NCBI RefSeq assembly: GCF_001625305.1
Contig: NW_017804087.1
Location: forward strand, 1,332,457 to 1,396,456
Direction: 5' to 3'
DNA from: Branchiostoma belcheri
Lineage: Eukaryota; Chordata; Leptocardii; Amphioxiformes; Branchiostomatidae
DNA: 64,000 bases
The first letter of the stretch is position 1, and each line of letters opens with the position of its first letter. Of this stretch, positions 1 to 10,125 are shown in pieces. Under the pieces are notes generated by a model. It was not told the origin of the DNA. It was given only the letters and a program-made list of their open reading frames with translations, and searched no databases. The translations under genes were made by a program, and so were the position numbers.

Positions 1-1959
1 TATAGATTGTACACACAATACACACATCTTTAGATAATCTGGCCATGGCAGGTTAAAAAAAAAGTAACCCTGAATCATACTAGATTAGCGTAAATGCATG
101 TTAATGCGTTCAAAACAAGAAAAAAATTGTTTCCGGGTATTAATCTCTTGAATCACGGCGCTGAATATTGACGCAAAAATATTTCGGGCATCGCGCGCCC
201 TTCCCGCGTCACGTGTAGGCATCTCGCATCTCTGATTGGTTGTTGCGTCTTAGGATGACTGAGCCGACGCGCGTTTAAACAATTTTTCTTTGTTCGATTT
301 ATCACACTTCACAGAGAATTGTCGCCAATGGCTGCTTCTTTTTGTTGCAATATATAATACTTCACGGAGAATTGTCGCCTATGGCTTCTTGTTTGGTTTT
401 ATTTTTAATTGCAAATTTCCTGCCAAATATGAAAGTTTGAGAAATTTGGATGTTGCATTTAAATTTCAACTAAACAGTATTTTAACTGGGATGGACTGAT
501 GCTCAGTCAACAGACAATGCAAACCACATTGAATTTTACACTTAAGTTACTGTAAGACTTTTACTTGCCTGACACTTTCCAAACAAATGATATATTGGTT
601 GTATATTCTTTGATTAACATATCAGCATTGCCTGAATGTCATTGATACTAATAGTAATAGAAATTAACACTGATATATGTATAAACTTAATGCTCCCCAA
701 ACATAAACAGGTATGATTTATCTTGTGTCAGATTCTACAGACACAGATCAGTGAAGAAAAGTGTTCTGCAGTGTTGTTTTTCTTTCTTGACGGTGGAATG
801 TGTTATATCATGAGGTTTTGCCCACTTTGTCTAAATTCAAAGACAGGTCAAATTCTTCGAAGATAAAAATAGATAATAGCACATCTTTCTGACAGAATTC
901 AAATTTGAAGACAAACCTTCACTGCATTTGATACCAAAATATCGTACCTGGTTGACACAATTTTTTTAAAATTTGCTATAATATGGTATGTTGTAAGTTA
1001 AAGACATCTGGCCGATAACATTTTGTAACAGTATCGAGGAACTTACCTTAATTCACAATTGGCAGTTATACCTTAAGTAATTTTTGCTGCAGGCAATATT
1101 TGGTAAGTTGGTGAATAGAAAATTCCTGTAAATCACTTTATGTTTGAGGTGGCAGCAGGTGCAGCAAAAAGAAAGTTGGCAAATTATTTGTTCATGGTTA
1201 TGATAAGTTTTTAGTACAGAAGTGGCCGTGAAAACCGTGAAAAAGTACTGTGAAAAATTGTAATGTACAATGAATCTTAGACCACACCAATTTAATGGTC
1301 TTTCTTTGTTCTCAGATTTGCCTGCTTGATTTTTTTTATGATTTAAAAAAAAAAATTATGCTGACCTTTTGGCACCAGCAGATGAACAAAGTCCTTGTCT
1401 TCCTTGATCCTACTAACTGTAAAAATTTTTCTATTCATCCATGCATGCAGTGATTTGATTAAAAAGTTGAAAATTCATTGTCTGAATTGTAAACCAGCCC
1501 AGTTTCTTGAACTTGTTGCCGGCATATAGTATTTGGAGTATCAAGGGATGCCAGGAGGACTCAAATTGTTTCCCCTGGACTGAATTGCTTTATTGCAATT
1601 TTCAAAAATAGCACATTTTTTTAGTAATGCCAATTGCTGCTTTCAATACACTGATTTTTGTTTCTCTGTCTTAAAGACAACATTGTGGATGATCCGGAGA
1701 CTGGACTGTAGCAGGAAGAAGGACCAGACTTCTGTCGGCGGATCTCAACCTGTGTAAAAGAAGATGGGGAGGTGTGAGTATGTTTTCTTTATTAACACGA
1801 GACAACACTCCACATGCATTCAGGTGCACACACCGCACGCGCATTTCTCTCTTTTGCCCTGTTCTCTCTACTCTGCCTTTTTTTCCATGAGGAGCCATTT
1901 ACTGTTAATCAAAGCCGTCAGCTTTAATTCCATGACAAAAGACACTGAAAAATTTTTTG
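1..1959. other. Non-coding interval with GC/CpG-richer patch near 180-280
   Basis: No open frame here resembles a known protein. Around 180-280 the DNA is richer in CpG and carries an E-box (CACGTG) and an inverted CCAAT box (ATTGG), which would fit a promoter, but no downstream gene is visible. A segment of about 40 bp ending in the AGAATTGTCGCC motif occurs twice with a period of about 53 bp (303-400). At about 1279-1300 there is one end of the TIR family seen complete at 5273-5655, and 1145-1180 matches, inverted, 8228-8263. The rest is AT-rich sequence in which I see nothing specific. Confidence 0.4.
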
Positions 1960-2700
1960 TATTGTATAGTTGAATACCAAATTGCCCCCAAATTGTTACC
2001 TTGGACCTTTACACTTAAATTCTCCCCCCAAATACTATTAAACTAGTATCTTAGCCGGCAGTTTTTATTCCACATAATGTTATTCTGAATTCATATTGTT
2101 TAGCTGAATATGCCAAATTGTCCAGAAATTGTCCCTTATTCACTTAATACGTTCTGTTAACGTGTAAATTGAGTGAAATTCTCCTGGCGTATTGTATAGT
2201 AGAATGCCAAATTGCCCCCAAATTGTTGCTTTGAACCTCTACACAGTGAACCCGTATATAGATTGAGTGAAATTCTCCCGCCAAAAAGTTTAAATTAATT
2301 CCACGTTGTTATCCTCTTTGTATCGAACAGCGGAATGCCAAATTGCCCCCAAATTGTTGCTTTCGACCCTTACACTTTTAAATTCTTGTGCCAAAAAACT
2401 TTGTACCTTAGTCCGCCCTTTCAATCCCCACGTTGTTATCCTGAATTCAGGTTGTCACTGAAGAATTTTTCATCTTCTTTAGTTGAATATGCCAAATTTA
2501 CCAAAAATTGTCACTGGACCTTTACACTTAAATTCTCTTGCCAAAAAGTATGTTAGCCGGCCACATTAATTCCATGTTATCCTCTTCATATCGTATCGTA
2601 TGAATGCCAAATTGATCCAAAATTGTTGATTTGGACCTTTGTTTGCACTTAAATTCTCCTGCCCAAAAACTTAGCAGCTAGGCCACATTTAAATCACACA
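1960..2700. repeat. Degenerate tandem repeat, about 6 copies, period about 115-130 bp
   Basis: The phrase 'GAATGCCAAATTGCCCCCAA' recurs in divergent form near 1972, 2105, 2203, 2332, 2486 and 2603. Each copy is followed by a version of 'ACCTTTACACTTAAATTCTC' and then a 'CCGCCAAAAA' run. Spacing is uneven, so the array is old. The last units run into the left arm of the foldback that starts at 2721, which has the same 'TTTTCCCGCCAAAAA' signature. Confidence 0.7.
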
Positions 2701-2720
2701 CTGATTCCTTGTGAACTCCA

Positions 2721-3388
2721 TTTTCCCGCCAAAAAAAAACTAACTGGCACCCTCACCTGGTTAATTAATTGGATTAAGTTTTCCCGCCAAAAAACTTAGT
2801 ATATGGGGCACTCTAACCTTGAACTTGTGCACCCCCCTCCCCACTCTTCCTGCCCACCACAACTCACACAGTATGTTAGTTACACTGTTCCAACTCTCTG
2901 GACGTCTTCGAACATGTAGTCACCAAACTCTGCTACACAAACACTTACTGTTGATCGAGTGCAGTTTTTCTGCCACTTAGACTTTAGAATTATCTCTCGC
3001 TCTCCTGATCGGTCAATGCACTAAGTGTACTCCCCGTGGGATGTCTTTCCGGAGACATTGATGCTTCGACACATCAGTATACCAGTGCAATTGACTGACC
3101 AGGAGAGCAAGAGATTATTCTAAAGTCTAAGTGGCAGAAAAACTGCACTCGATCAACAGTAAGTGTTTGTGAAGCAGAGTTTGGTGACTACATGTTCGAA
3201 GACGTCCAGAGAGTTGGAACAGTGTAACTAACATACTGTGTGAGTTGTGGTGGGCAGGAAGAGTGGGGAAGGGGGTGCACAAGTTCAAGGTTAGAGTGCC
3301 CCATATACTAAGTTTTTTGGCGGGAAAACTTAATCCAATTAATTAACCAGGTGAGGGTGCCAGTTAGTTTTTTTTTTTGGCGGGAAAA
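2721..3388. repeat. Long foldback (inverted repeat, about 300 bp arms, about 65 bp loop)
   Basis: The left arm 2721-3020 and the right arm 3086-3388 are near-perfect reverse complements by eye. Both outer ends carry the TTTTCCCGCCAAAA signature. The loop 3021-3085 is unrelated sequence. A diverged single-arm copy of the inner part ('GCACTCGATCAAC ... GTGACTACATGTTCG') lies at about 7745-7800. It encodes no protein, and its form fits a foldback-type or MITE-like element. A transcript through it would form a hairpin of about 300 bp. Confidence 0.8.
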
Positions 3389-3659
3389 TTGACTTAAAAA
3401 GGAACCAGCAAACAAAACACTATATACCAGGTCCTATAATTTGCTCAAAAGCTCTTTTATACTACTTTTTTAAAAAGACTTGCCCAAATTTTCACACTTA
3501 AACACTTAAAACTGTCTACTGACTGTCTGAACTTCAATCTGTAACTTAAATGTGGCCTACATTTCAAGTAGATTTAAGCTTTACATCACATGTCAATCTA
3601 CAGTTACTGTATCTGTTTTATTTTTGACCTGTGAAATGACTAATTTAACGGGAGCGTCT

Positions 3660-4353
3660 TTTTAGTGAATGACCACAAATGGCAACTCTGGGGCTGTCCT
3701 TGCCAAATCTGAAATTTTTCGCTGTGGTCATGTCCAGATTGTGCTAATTATTAAATCCTGAGTTTGAAGTTAATTCATCAATCCAAAGTTTTACAAATCA
3801 AAGTTGCCAGTTTTACTTTGGATCCGCCTTTTAAGTGAATGACCACTTAACGCCCTGCAAAATATTGGCCCTTGCGCATCGATAGCTGGGCCAAAATCCA
3901 CCACCACAAATGATAAAGTTTCTCGACAAGTAGGTGTCTCCTGAATTCCTGCGTAGTTTCCGTGCTGTACACACTTTTCAAGTACCTTTTTTTAGGTAAA
4001 ATATACATCACAATATTGTGCCAAAAATGGTACTTAAAAAGCATGTGTACAGCACGGAAACTTCACAGAAATTCAGGAGACAGACTTGTCCAGAATATTT
4101 ATCATTTGTGGTGTTGGATTTTGGCCCAAATATCTATGCGCAAGGTCCAATATTTTGCAAGGCATTAAGTGGTCATTTGCTTAAAAGACGGAATAAAGTA
4201 AAAGTGTCAACTTCGACTTATATAACTTAGGATTGAGGCAATTCTCTTCAAACTTAGGATTAATAAATGGGAGCACAATCTGGACATGACTACAGCAAAA
4301 AAAATCAGATTCGTACAACAAGGATGGCCCCAGAGTGGTCATCCTCTAAAACA
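3660..4353. repeat. Second long foldback, centred on a perfect palindrome at 4009-4020
   Basis: Sequence from about 3660 to 4014 is the diverged reverse complement of 4015 to about 4353. Both outer ends carry a TTTTAG(T/A)G(A/G)ATGACCAC-like end with GGGGC(T/C)(G/A)TCC close by. The centre CACAATATTGTG is a perfect palindrome, so there is no loop. Identity is lower than in the foldback just upstream, so the two probably arose independently. Short open frames on both strands here are mirror images of each other and are not genes. Confidence 0.75.
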
Positions 4354-4359
4354 ACACAC

Positions 4360-4650
4360 TACTTTTAACTTAGAAAGTCACATGAGAGTATACAATCCTC
4401 GTATTAATGTTGATCTTTTGCAGAGACCACCGGGACCAGGAAAGAGATCCTGACCCACTGTCAAGGCCATACTTGCTGGACACTGGACCTCTCACTGTGA
4501 CTGGACTACATCTAAAGCCTACAACAGCCTGTCTATCTGTGAAATTACTACTTTTAACTTGGAAAATCTTTTGCAGAGACCATCGGGACCAGGAAATAAT
4601 TCCTGACTCACTGTCAAGGCCATACCTGCTGGTAACTGGTCAATCTAACC
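4360..4650. repeat. Tandem duplication, period about 153 bp
   Basis: A block with CTTTTGCAGAGACCA(C/T)CGGG, followed by a CACTGTCAAGGCCATAC motif, occurs at about 4414-4480 and again at about 4567-4630. A shared lead-in 'ACTACTTTTAACTT' precedes each copy. The repeat creates an 84-codon open frame, but nothing in it resembles a protein family. Confidence 0.6.
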
Positions 4651-5272
4651 TCTTATTGTAACTCTATCTAGTTACTGTTTATTTATACTACCTAAACTAT
4701 TTGTGACTTCACTACATTTAAAGCGGCTACCTTGTAGTTAAATCGTTCCAAAAAGTGTTTTGTTTTGCTGATTCCTTAACTCAATTCCTCCCTTTCAAAC
4801 ATTACACACAGCTTACCTGTAGTACATTCACTCTACAGAAAGAAAGCACGACATTGCCTTTTCTATTTTCTGTAAATAAATAGGACATATTTCTAACAAT
4901 CATTTTGTGACCAAAGTATTTCCCCAGAAATCGACTCCATCATTGCTTCAAATTAGAGTTTGTGGAACACCTATAATGTGTTTTTGTATATTTTGTTAAT
5001 ATGAATATTCCTACTTGTTATTCGACAACCAGAGACGCATAGAATTTTAGGTAAATCAGATTCTAGATTTGTTTGTTTTTCGTGTGCAAATTCATAATTG
5101 CAAGCACGTTGCAGTGGAAACATATAGTATGTCAAATCACTATGTTTATACATGTAATATATTTTAGAGATTTAGAGCATTCCAGGTCATAACTTCTCAT
5201 TCATTTTATCATCATCATCACAAAAATGTCTCTTTGTTTCATCTTTGAATGTTTCATTTTTTTTCTGCTTTA

Positions 5273-5655
5273 GACCACACCAATTTAATTTCTTGGTTCA
5301 CGGATTTTTCTAGAAAAAATAATGGAGCGGGCGGGCGAAAAAAAAGAAAAATAGAAACAGGCCTAGGCATCCTATTATGGCCTAAATGGTATGATAGGAA
5401 CCATGAAGTCAACACACCAGGCTGGTTCAAAATTTAAACAATGAATTTTGAACTTTTAATGATACTACTGCATTGAAAGATGGAATAACTGTAACAACCA
5501 GGAAGAAAAGGACTGTTTTCAACTGTTCAGGGCAAAATATGAGGCTGAGAGCATTTTGCAGTTGATTCTGATTCCTGAATTTTTATTTTTATTTGCAAAT
5601 CAGAAAAAAATGAAGTGGGCGAATCCGTTAACCAAAAAATTAAATTGGTGTGGCC
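5273..5655. mobile_element. TIR element with TTA target duplication (PIF/Harbinger-like MITE)
   Basis: The left end GACCACACCAATTTAATTTC is mirrored by the right end ending AAATTAAATTGGTGTGGCC. The inverted match continues inward through TTGGTT(C/A)ACGGATT. TTA flanks both sides (5270-5272 and 5656-5658), the duplication typical of PIF/Harbinger elements. At 383 bp without a transposase frame it would be non-autonomous. One isolated end of the same family lies at about 1279. Confidence 0.75.
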
Positions 5656-5659
5656 TTAA

Positions 5660-7424
5660 GTTAAATAAATGCTTGCTTCATCATGTTGATTGTCATTTCT
5701 TCATGCAATTTAGGATACTTAAGTAATTTCTTTTTCAGAAAGGACTTTAAAAAGGGAAAATCATAAATAAATACAGTTTTGTGGTACTTTTGAACAGATT
5801 ATATTCTGGACTTTCCTTGAAAGTTACAAACCTTGAAGTTGGTACTCTTATTGTTCCAAATCATAGTTATTTTTGTATTATTTTGTAATCAGAAAGCAAT
5901 TTTGTCAGATACCAACAAATGCCAAATCTTGACTGTGCATGTATATCTTCACCAGTAAACATTACAGCTAGAATTCATGATCATTATGAAATGTCTTCTC
6001 ATTTTATCTTAAAGTAATTTTAATTTTGAATGCTTTTATTTGCCTAATCATTGTTAATTGTTGCTTTATCGATTGTTTTCGTGTCACCATATAGATTTGT
6101 TCCTTCACATGAAGGACAATTGTCATTATGATAATAGAAATGGTTTTAAAAGGGTGGATGTTGATCATATAATGAAGATATCAGGGAAAACAGTTTGATC
6201 ACAAATGCTGTTGAAAATATTTCCCATTGCTATACAGAATAAAACAACAGACAATTATTAAAAGTGCTCTCCTCAATAGGAAAATGTACTGTGTTCTCCG
6301 TCATATTTGCAATAAAATATTAGTCACAACCTTAAACTAGGTATTAGTTTGGAATGTGAACTCTTTCAGAAATGACAACAAAGAGCAGGGAGGGCTTTGC
6401 TAAGTTTCAACAATCATTTAGAACAAAAAATTCAGAGGATCGCAAACATGCCCTTTCCCAACATCTTTCGTTGTCATTTTTAAGGGTCTGCATAGGAAGT
6501 CCCGATCACGCTTAGCATGCTAAATTTTGTAAGGCAGCGACCACGATTTACACTTTATATTAAATCAGAGTTGTTCGATTTTGAATTATGCAAATAGCAA
6601 GGTGCAAAATTCGGCAGAGCATGTATTACTCTTAATTTAATTGTACAGGTTGGACGTTTTATTACACAGATTACGTTTAACGGTGAATAGAACGACCTGG
6701 CTTCGCATTATGCAAAATTAAAATGGTTGATTACGCATTGCGGCATGCAGACCACATTTTTGAAAGAGTTCATAAATGAAAGTAGACTCACAGTCAAGTC
6801 CGATGTTCTCTTGTCTCATAGATAGGTGTCAGGTCCCTCAGAAACACTTGTCAGGCAAATCCTCCTAGAATTTGACTAGGAACACACGCAGGTCCTCCAA
6901 GAATATGGACAGGAACATGGGATAGCTGACAAGCCCCACAATGTCAAGCCTACGGTGTAAAAGAAATGCACATTTAAGATCACTGGCTAAATAATAACAA
7001 TACGCACAGTATCAATTCATACATTGCAATTCGTCAAAACATGATTTGGGTCAGGGACAAGTAGTTTTTATGCTTTTGTTTTAGTAGTGAACATTCAAGA
7101 AAAGGTACACATAGAAAATCACACGAAATACATATCACAATTTACATAAAATAACACATCAAAACAATCAGTATGGCAGAATATTAAAGAAAGTGTCATC
7201 ATACTATCATAGCCAATGACAATGCAATGCATTTCAAATATCAGTTCAACAACATTCAAGCACAGGTCATATTGATGGAATATTATGGGAAAAGTTGGCA
7301 TACATATAAGCCCTGCTGAAATGAAACAGTAAAAGGTGAATAAACTATTAAAAACTACCATAAAATGCTTTGAAAACGGCTCTTAAAAAAGCGGTCCCCT
7401 TCACGGCCGCTTTGCGCTTTACAG
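5660..7424. other. AT-rich interval without a recognisable gene
   Basis: No coding signal is visible. A weak candidate element lies at about 6486-6752, bounded by GGTCTGCAT and ATGCAGACC with several ATGCAAA/TTATGCA motifs inside, but I could not find a target duplication. A short minus-strand frame at 7119-7361 is hydrophobic and AT-driven and resembles nothing I know. Confidence 0.4.
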
Positions 7425-7433
7425 GCTTAAACC

Positions 7434-7593
7434 TTCTCTCCAAGCAGAGGTTTGGGGTTCTTTTGGCGTGTTTTAGGCTTTATTATCGGGGTTTCTCTTT
7501 TGCACTGGACCCGTGCAAAAGAGAACCCCAATAAAAAAAGTAAAAAAAGTACACCAAAAATGACCCCGAGCCCAAACCTCTGCTTGGAGAGTA
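7434..7593. mobile_element. Palindromic MITE, CTCTCCAAGCAGA ends, 9-bp target duplication
   Basis: The ends TTCTCTCCAAGCAGAGG and CCTCTGCTTGGAGAGTA are inverted repeats and most of the element folds back on itself, including an inner TCTCTTTTGCAC/GTGCAAAAGAGA hairpin. The 9-bp direct repeat GCTTAAACC flanks it exactly (7425-7433 and 7594-7602). Relatives occur at 29377-29541, 62344-62457 and about 63064-63250, with a fragment at about 61790-61965. The 8-9 bp duplications point to a hAT or MULE-type transposase acting in trans. Confidence 0.8.
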
Positions 7594-7602
7594 GCTTAAA
7601 CC

Positions 7603-8990
7603 CTGGGAACCGTCGGCGCTACACATAATTCACGCTTTCTATGTTTTAGTTTCACTTCATTGCAATACGTTCAGTCCAAATAGTAACAACTACATAGAGT
7701 TTAAATAGTGCGACCCACCGCCTAAAATGTCTTGTGGTGAAAAAATGCACTCGATCAACTAGGTGTTTGGGTAGTAGAGTGTGGTGACTACATGTTCGGA
7801 GAAGTTACATGCCCCAAGACGTCCAAAGTGCTGGAAAAAAGGTTTCTAAAATGGTTGGAACTAAAATTTGACCACAGTGAAGATAGTTACAAGTGTTGAA
7901 AGTGTGACAATACTGTGCAATTCATAGCAGAGTTGGAAGGTAAGGATAGAAATGTAGGTGTGTGTGTTGGAAATGGTTGTGTTGCTACACAAATAAACTA
8001 TTCTCACAACTATCCCAGACTGTGTCTTCTGTCACTGCTTAACTGGTAGAAGTCTGCTCCTTCTTTCCTTCCATATAGAATCTGCCATGAATCATGTAGA
8101 GAGAGGAAAAAAAGTCAATATACTGGGACAGATTATTCACACGTTTACCTTAGTTTGAATTAGTAAAAACTTTCCTTTCAGTATACATACATACAGTATC
8201 ATACTGTGAACACATACAATGTAATTCACCGACTTTCTTTTTGCTGCACCTGCTGCCAACGCAAACATACATGACATATAATAAATAGTTCATGTCCATT
8301 TCTCTCACACCGTAAAGTTTCACTGCCGCAAACATAAAGTGATTTACAGTAACCAGGCCTGCTTCTACACAGTACAGACAATTAAGTCTTACCACACATT
8401 TACATGACGGAAATGAAATCGTAAAAATTCCACCTCAAAATTGAGTTGTTTGATGTTGATGCCAGGATAGATGTATGAAATTCTCCGGAATCTCCTAATG
8501 CAAGAGGGAAAAAAAAATCCAGCCGAAAAATGCTGCTACATGACATGAATATAAAGCGGGTAATGTGAATTGAACCACAGAACACAACGATTATCAAACA
8601 GGCAACAAGATTTTATTTGTATGAGGTAGATAGGTGGTATCTACAGTGGTAAGTAGTATAGGTACATGACATTGTATAGATCTACATGACTTCTACTAAT
8701 TACTAGTATATATTCTAGATTACTGAAATGATCACACTATACACATACAAATGTATAACTTAGCAGCCCTTTAAATTTGTGGCATTTAAGAGTCGGCACT
8801 GTACTGAGTTCTAGTCAATTCTGTGGAGCCTCAGAGAAGCAAAGTTTAATCAACACATAGATGCCAGACCCCTAGTATAAAGTCAGCATGGCCTTCTACT
8901 ACTAGTTTAAATGCAAAGAATTTCCTTTGAAAGTTACAACTTTCCGTCACTACATTTCTGGCATAGCGCCGTAGGAATGATGTTGAAGGC
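7603..8990. other. Non-coding interval with repeat fragments
   Basis: About 7745-7800 is a diverged fragment of the foldback at 2721-3388. 8228-8263 matches 1145-1180 in reverse orientation, with more distant similarity around both. No open frame here looks like a protein. Confidence 0.4.
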
Positions 8991-8999
8991 GTTGCCATG

Positions 9000-10049
9000 G
9001 CTACAGACAGAGAGGGTTGAGAGAACTGCGTCACGTCTCAAAAAACAGACCAGGAACGGGAGAGTGCGGAGGTGACAACTTTCCTTCTTATGATCTGACG
9101 AACAGAAGATGCAGAAATGAGGGCAAACAACCGCCGCCGCCTGATCCACCGGTAAGAATGTATATCTGGAACACGAAGAACTATGGGTTTCACCTTAAAG
9201 TTATCATTTACATTACAAGTACAAAATGTTCAGACTAAAGCAGCCACAAGTTCTTTTGTACTCTTGTGTTCTCTATCCACAAGCATGTTAGCTTCATTAA
9301 CATCTGAAATGCATTGGAGGCAAAGTGGCACAAAGTGGATTGAGTGTTCACCTTGCATTAGGTGATTGCTGATGTCCAAGGTTCAAGGTTGCATTTAAGG
9401 TTGTGGGTTTGATTCTCAGCCAAGTCTTGGTGTCTAAAAATGGTAGATACTGTTTTCTCCATGTAGCATTGAATGGGAAGAAGTATGGGAGATAAACTTA
9501 AACACAATTCATACCACTACCAGTGGACTAGCCCCCTGCTGTTGTGATTGTACAACTGTGTGGCCCAATTGCAAGGGCTACAGAAATAGAGATATATATA
9601 CCTGATATATATAGGTACAGAAAAGAACTAAATTGACTTTGGCTTGCAAAAGACTGGAATATCTAACTTAATGTCAACACGGCCTTTTTTTCAAGCTGCA
9701 AAATACACTTGGATGGTACAAAGTAAGTGTTGTAATAACTTCCATTGTATTATTATTTCCAGGGACTGCTGGCCGTTTTCTGAGCTGTTCTTGCCGAGGC
9801 GCAGCACTCCTGCCACCCAAAGCTGTGGTGGACGGGGAGGACGCCCCCCGGAGCCGGTAAAGAACCCTTCTCATTCTGTATTTAGGAAAATAGACTTCTG
9901 CTGGCTAGATTTCAACAGGCCTTCATAGTTTTGATCTTCTCTTAGCCTGGACACCTGTTCATCAGTAGATTCCTGAAAATAATAATTTTTTGTTTATTTT
10001 TCAGGAGAGCCAGCCGGGTGGTTGTCTGCCTGCCCTGACTGGGGGGTAA
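9000..10049 (+). other. 5' exons and spliced upstream ORF of the LRR receptor gene
   Basis: Two introns with good consensus are visible. One has its donor after 9151 (CCG|GTAAGA) and acceptor before 9763 (ATTTCCAG|GG). The other has its donor after 9856 (CCG|GTAAAG) and acceptor before 10005 (TTTTTCAG|GA). Joining them leaves an ATG at 9117 in a frame open across both junctions for 57 codons, ending at TAA 10047-10049, which is 76 bases before the LRR start. The peptide is Arg-, Pro- and Gly-rich with several Cys and matches no family I know. It could be a regulatory upstream ORF, a small protein or chance. The start of the first exon is not determined. Confidence 0.5.
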
Positions 10050-10125
10050 CAACCCTGCACCAGACAGCGGCACAGACCGTTTCTACAGAACTTAGCTGTT
10101 ATATTACATAGTTTCATCTAACTTA

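Noticed and set aside
1960..2700. CRISPR-like array
   Set aside because: Repeats are long, diverged and unevenly spaced, with no short unique spacers; ordinary degenerate tandem DNA in a eukaryote.
9360..9440. tRNA-derived SINE around GGTTGTGGGTTTGATTC
   Set aside because: A B-box-like motif is visible, but no A box at the right spacing and no tail.
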